Source: Micromonospora sp. WMMD1102 (GTDB taxonomy: Bacteria; Actinomycetota; Actinomycetes; Mycobacteriales; Micromonosporaceae). From it: a DNA stretch of 64,000 bases. This document shows, one piece after another, positions 60,585 to 64,000 of the stretch. A program made the translations under genes and the position numbers. The stretch covers positions 3,224,001-3,288,000 of the forward strand of contig NZ_JARUBN010000001.1 in NCBI RefSeq assembly GCF_029626265.1. Direction: 5' to 3'. The stretch's first letter is position 1; each line of letters opens with the position of its first letter. The notes below the pieces were generated by a model. It was not told the DNA's origin, ran no database searches, and was given only the letters and a program-made list of their open reading frames with translations.

Positions 60585-61784
60585 ATGAACGACACCGCCA
60601 CCGACACCCCTCCCGAGGTGCTGCGAGCCCGGATGGTTGACCGTCTCCGCACCCGGATGGCCCTGGCCCCGACCGTGGTAGACGCGATGCTGGCGGTGGA
60701 GCGGCACCGGTACGTGCCGCAGGCCCCGCTCGCCGAGGCCTACGACGAGTCGGCGGTGATCACCCACCGCTTCCCGGACGGCACGAGTCTGAGCTGCGCC
60801 TCCGACCCGCACATCGTCTCCGCCATGCTCAACGCCCTCCAGGTGCGCCCACGGCAGAAGATCATGGAGGTTGGCGCCGGCACCGGCTACAACGCCGCCC
60901 TGCTGTCCACCCTCACCGGCCGGGACGGCCACGTCACCACGATCGACATCAACGCCGATGTGACCGCGAACGCCCGCCGGAACCTGGACTCCACCGGGTT
61001 CAACGCGGTCACCGTCCTTATCGGCGACGGGGCGCGGGGGGCGGCCCAAGGCGGGCCCTACGACCGGATCATCGTCACAGTCGGGGCCTGGGATTTGCCC
61101 CGGGCCTGGTGGGATCAGCTTGTCGTCGGCGGCCGGCTCGTCGTGCCGCTGCGCTGGCGCGGCACCACCAGGGCGATCTCGTTCATCAAACGCGAGGACC
61201 GGTGGGAGTCGGACTGGATGTTCCTGTGCGGGTTCGTGCCGATGCTCGGCCAGACCGGTGAGCGCAACACCACCATCGACCCGGACGGCCTGGTGACCCT
61301 GCACTACGACATCGACCAAAACGTCGACGTCGATGCCCTTTCCGGGGTGCTGGACGGGCAGCGTTCGGCCCGCTGGTCGGATGTCACCGTGCACGGCCAG
61401 GAGTCCTTCGACCGGGTGTGGCTTCACCTGAGCGTGGCCGAGGCCGGCACCGTCCGGATCCAGGCCGACCGCGCCGCTGTCGACGCCGGCCTGTGCACAC
61501 CGGCGATCCCGGTGCGGTCCCCGGCCATCATCGACGGCGGCTCGCTGGCCTACCTGGCCATCCGCCGCTCCGAAACCGAGCAGGGGCGGTGGCAGCTCGG
61601 CGCGATCGGCCACGGACCCGCCGCTGACACACTCGCCGGGCGTGTGGTCGACCAGATCCACGCATGGGACCGGGACCGTGACGCTGACCCCGACGTCGCC
61701 GCCTACCCGGCCGGCATGGCGGTGCCGGAAGAGGCGGCCAGGATCATTGACAAACCGGACATCCGTCTGCTGCTGAGGTACTGA
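60585..61784 (+). CDS. FxLD-system methyltransferase (protein-isoaspartate O-methyltransferase-like)
   Basis: 399 residues from ATG 60585 with GAGAGGA upstream. It has the PCMT-type N-terminus (LAPTVVDAMLAVERHRYVP), the PIMT-style loop (SCASDPHIVSAMLNAL), SAM motif I KIMEVGAGTGYNAALL and DGARGAAQGGPYDRIIVTVGA. An extra 170-residue C-terminal domain is unlike housekeeping PIMT. Homologues in class I lanthipeptide clusters (LanS_A, e.g. the S. olivaceus OlvS_A work) methylate a core Asp, which then forms a succinimide and isoaspartate. Asp30-Gly31 of LanA is the expected target. The cluster order is A, B, C, S. Confidence 0.85.
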   Translation: MNDTATDTPPEVLRARMVDRLRTRMALAPTVVDAMLAVERHRYVPQAPLAEAYDESAVITHRFPDGTSLSCASDPHIVSAMLNALQVRPRQKIMEVGAGTGYNAALLSTLTGRDGHVTTIDINADVTANARRNLDSTGFNAVTVLIGDGARGAAQGGPYDRIIVTVGAWDLPRAWWDQLVVGGRLVVPLRWRGTTRAISFIKREDRWESDWMFLCGFVPMLGQTGERNTTIDPDGLVTLHYDIDQNVDVDALSGVLDGQRSARWSDVTVHGQESFDRVWLHLSVAEAGTVRIQADRAAVDAGLCTPAIPVRSPAIIDGGSLAYLAIRRSETEQGRWQLGAIGHGPAADTLAGRVVDQIHAWDRDRDADPDVAAYPAGMAVPEEAARIIDKPDIRLLLRY

Positions 61785-61798
61785 CGGCGGGCCGGCCG

Positions 61799-62734
61799 GT
61801 GACCGCTCACCGATGGGATCCACTCCTGGTAGACGGGCTGGCCGTGGACCTGTGCGCGGTCGCCGGCCTTGCACGGCCCCGCCGTCGGGAGCCGGTTCGG
61901 GTCCACCGGTTGTCGGGGGTGGAGCGCCTGTACCTGGGCGGACAGCGGACCAGGATCCTCAAGTACACCCGACCCCGGCCCCCGTTCCCCGGAGAGGACC
62001 GGGCTCTGGCGTTGGCCGCCGCCCGGGGAGTGCCGGTGCCGCGTATGGAGGCGGCCACCGTCCGGAACGGTGTACTCGGCATCCTGCTGGAGGACCTGGG
62101 CGGCACGCTGCGGGCGGCAAGGCCGGTGGACGGGGCAACAGTGGTGGCCAGGCTCCACAAGGGCGGGCCGGCACACGGACTGCCGGTGCTGGACCGGCCA
62201 ACGCTGGCAGCCCTGCCGGGCCGGGCCTTGACACTCGTCGACCATCTGCGCCACCGCGACCGGCTCGACAACCACGCGATCCTCCACCGGGCATTGAACG
62301 CGCTGGTGGCGGTGGCGGCCCGCCGCGCCTGCGGCGCCGACATCCCACCCTTCGGTGTATGCCACGGCCAACTGCACCCGTCTGCGGTCCACATCGGCAG
62401 CCGTGGCGCGCGGCTGCTTGACCTGGCCATGGCCCACAACGGGCCAGGGCTGCTCGACATCGCCTCCTGGGTCGGTGCCGGCCGCCCGCCCAACACTCAC
62501 GCCATGGGCCACCTCATCGGCCTCTACAGGGCATTGGCCGGGATCCCGGAAGCCGACACCAACCGGGGCGGGCTGCCGGCCTCGGTGTGGGCGCTGGGCT
62601 GGCAACGGATGCACGCCGCCGTCTGCCACCTACACCAAGCGGTCAACGGCGACAGCGACGAACGGGCGGTACGGGCGGACGTGGAGGCGGCCACCCGGCA
62701 CATCGTGTCGGCAGCCGTCCTGCTGGCCAAGTAG
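61799..62734 (+). CDS. APH-fold kinase-like protein lacking the catalytic Asp
   Basis: 311 residues from GTG 61799, 14 bases after the methyltransferase stop. The fold is that of aminoglycoside phosphotransferase/choline-kinase proteins: N-lobe TRILKYTRPRPPFPGEDRAL with a possible ATP-binding Lys, hinge ILLEDLGGTLRAA, then the catalytic loop VCHGQLHPSAVHIG and LLDLAMAHNGPGLLDIASW. Active enzymes have HGD-L-H-x-x-N. Here the base Asp is Gln and the metal-binding Asn is Ala, though the later Asp (LLDLA) remains. It is probably a binding or scaffold protein of the lanthipeptide pathway, or phosphorylation proceeds differently. Confidence 0.7.
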   Translation: MTAHRWDPLLVDGLAVDLCAVAGLARPRRREPVRVHRLSGVERLYLGGQRTRILKYTRPRPPFPGEDRALALAAARGVPVPRMEAATVRNGVLGILLEDLGGTLRAARPVDGATVVARLHKGGPAHGLPVLDRPTLAALPGRALTLVDHLRHRDRLDNHAILHRALNALVAVAARRACGADIPPFGVCHGQLHPSAVHIGSRGARLLDLAMAHNGPGLLDIASWVGAGRPPNTHAMGHLIGLYRALAGIPEADTNRGGLPASVWALGWQRMHAAVCHLHQAVNGDSDERAVRADVEAATRHIVSAAVLLAK

Positions 62735-62743
62735 CCGGCACCA

Positions 62744-62777
62744 CCCTGCCCCCTCCTCCCGAAGGGAGGGGGCAGGG
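62744..62777 (+). terminator. terminator of the lanthipeptide operon
   Basis: CCCTGCCCCCTCC pairs with GGGGGCAGGG across TCCCGAAGGGA, just after the stop at 62734. Confidence 0.75.
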
Positions 62778-62901
62778 TTGGGTAGGGCAGGGGTACCGTG
62801 ACTCACGCGTCTGTCACGCGTGACGTGCCGGCACGGGACCGGCGGCGGCCAACCCGGCAATCACCGGGGCCGTTGGCTGCGAGTTGCACCGGGGCGGTCA
62901 A

Positions 62902-63894
62902 ATGGACGCCATGCCAACCCTGCGTGATCGGCTTGCCGCCGCCCGTGCCGGCTGGAGATCTGGCCGCCCCTCCCCCTGGCATCCGCCCAACCCGCCGTCC
63001 CGCCGATGGCGAGTCAAGGGCACCGGCAGGCGCCAGATCCGTCCCACCCCAACGGCCAGGGCCGACCAACCCGGCAGGTGGGCCAAAATCCGCGACGGCA
63101 TACACACCGTCTTCCAAGGCGTCACGGCAATCACCGCAGTGGCCGCGCTGCTGTTCACCGCCCGCTCGCTCGACTACACCGCCGAGGCGACCAACGCCAA
63201 CCGCGAACAGGTACGCCTCGCCGAACGCGGCCAGGTCACCGAGCGATTCAGCCGCGCCATCGACCAACTCGGCCAAGCCGGCGACGACAAGCTGGCCATT
63301 CGCCTGGGCGGCATCTACGCCCTGGAGCGACTGATGCGCGACTCCCCGCCCGATGAGCCGGCAGTGATCGAAGTGCTGTGCGCGTTCGTACGCATCGCCG
63401 CCCCCCGGCCACGACCGCTGACCTTAGGGGAGGTGCTCCCGTCGCGGCCAGATGTCCGTGCGGCGGTAACCGTACTGGCCCGGCGCCCCGAACCAGACGC
63501 CACCGAAAACGTACGCCTGGATTTGACCGGCACACTCCTCGGGCTCCAGGGCATCCACATGCCCGCAGCCGACCTGTCCCGCGCGTACCTGTTCAACGCA
63601 GACCTGCGCTACGCGGACCTGTCCCGCGCTGACCTACACGACGCGGGTCTGTCCCGCGCGGATCTGCGCTACGCGGACCTGTCCGGCGCGGATCTGCGCG
63701 ACACGGACCTGCGCGACACGGACCTGCGCGGTGCGGACCTACGCGACGCGGATTTGCGTGGCGCAGACCTACGCGGCGCGAATTTGTGGAATGCGATTGG
63801 CTTGACAAACGAGGTTTTGACCACCACGCGCTTTGACGATGAGACCCGCCTGCCGCCGGGCGTGGTCCGGCCATCCCCTGTACCGACCCGATGA
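62902..63894 (+). CDS. membrane-anchored pentapeptide-repeat protein
   Basis: About 330 residues from ATG 62902 (ATG 62911 also possible). A basic, Pro-rich N-terminus precedes one membrane segment ([21 protein letters not shown]). A helical region like those of actinobacterial pentapeptide membrane proteins follows ([37 protein letters not shown]). From about residue 215 there are some 18 tandem A(D/N)Lxx pentapeptides ([20 protein letters not shown] and on), predicted to form a right-handed quadrilateral beta-helix. Function of this class is mostly unknown. It lies beyond the lanthipeptide terminator, so it is a separate unit. Resistance roles of other pentapeptide proteins do not transfer automatically. 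Confidence 0.8.
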   Translation: MDAMPTLRDRLAAARAGWRSGRPSPWHPPNPPSRRWRVKGTGRRQIRPTPTARADQPGRWAKIRDGIHTVFQGVTAITAVAALLFTARSLDYTAEATNANREQVRLAERGQVTERFSRAIDQLGQAGDDKLAIRLGGIYALERLMRDSPPDEPAVIEVLCAFVRIAAPRPRPLTLGEVLPSRPDVRAAVTVLARRPEPDATENVRLDLTGTLLGLQGIHMPAADLSRAYLFNADLRYADLSRADLHDAGLSRADLRYADLSGADLRDTDLRDTDLRGADLRDADLRGADLRGANLWNAIGLTNEVLTTTRFDDETRLPPGVVRPSPVPTR

Positions 63895-64000
63895 GTACTT
63901 CACTGACGCACCGGAACGACGATGAACGGCGTGACCGAATCCAGGTGGCGCCGTATGGCGATAGGGCTGGGGCCGGCCACACCGGAAGCGGCCGTCCTGC

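Noticed and set aside
63590..63790. Tandem short DNA repeats resembling a CRISPR or satellite.
   Set aside because: The period is 15 bases and in frame, encoding pentapeptide repeats; there are no spacers.
1..64000. tRNA genes or att sites expected for an integrated conjugative element.
   Set aside because: No TpsiC-arm-like sequence with matching stems and no long direct repeat at block edges was recognised by eye; a covariance search for tRNAs would be decisive.

Overview
This 64 kb window comes from a high-GC actinomycete chromosome or large integrated element. The evidence is frequent GTG/TTG starts, ESX (type VII secretion)-type genes, an actinobacterial FxLD lanthipeptide cluster and TPR-bearing XRE regulators; a Micromonosporaceae-like host is my inference. 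Almost everything is accessory DNA. I recognised no tRNA, rRNA, replication origin, integrase or CRISPR array.

Layout. 0-2.2 kb: end of a TetR-type regulator, an AAC(3)-type acetyltransferase and a SAM methyltransferase. 2.4-8.3 kb: a leftward block of small unknown genes, many with Cys clusters, most with their own promoter, a shared operator-like palindrome, a shared leader hairpin and their own terminator. 8.9-16.6 kb: an IS630 relic, a 2250-residue Rhs/HINT polymorphic toxin with low-GC toxin tip and immunity gene, and an orphan frameshifted Rhs fragment. 16.6-20.7 kb: a second leftward block in an overlapping operon (Sak4-like AAA ATPase and unknown genes) with versions of the same hairpin, topped by an XRE regulator. 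20.9-26.4 kb: a double-HTH regulator, a lipoprotein, and an ESX-associated set (WXG100-like, EspG-like, serine hydrolase) whose hydrolase is split by an ISAs1 element. 26.8-31.3 kb: a PD-(D/E)XK-like protein and a PAP2 / MAB_1171c-like / ImmA-IrrE / XRE cluster. 33.5-42.4 kb: two nearly identical inverted IS21 copies around a truncated asparagine-synthetase-like gene and an XRE-TPR regulator. 42.4-46.4 kb: a MITE-disrupted gene, a second ISAs1 splitting a SAP-like/Ala-Lys-rich protein gene, and a DUF4288 gene. 46.5-54.1 kb: a type I restriction system with an IS66 element in the end of hsdS. 54.6-62.8 kb: a class I lanthipeptide cluster with XRE-TPR regulator, precursor, LanB, LanC, isoaspartyl-type methyltransferase and a kinase-like protein lacking its catalytic Asp. 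62.9-63.9 kb: a membrane-anchored pentapeptide-repeat protein.

The strongest new signals are: (1) a repeated promoter-operator-leader cassette in front of the small unknown genes; (2) a 402-bp MITE in two copies with 6-bp target duplications, one of which adds 136 codons in frame to a gene; and (3) the lanthipeptide cluster with an Asp-Gly site in the core and a pseudokinase-like partner. Because target duplications are visible, several pre-insertion genes can be reconstructed from the sequence alone.
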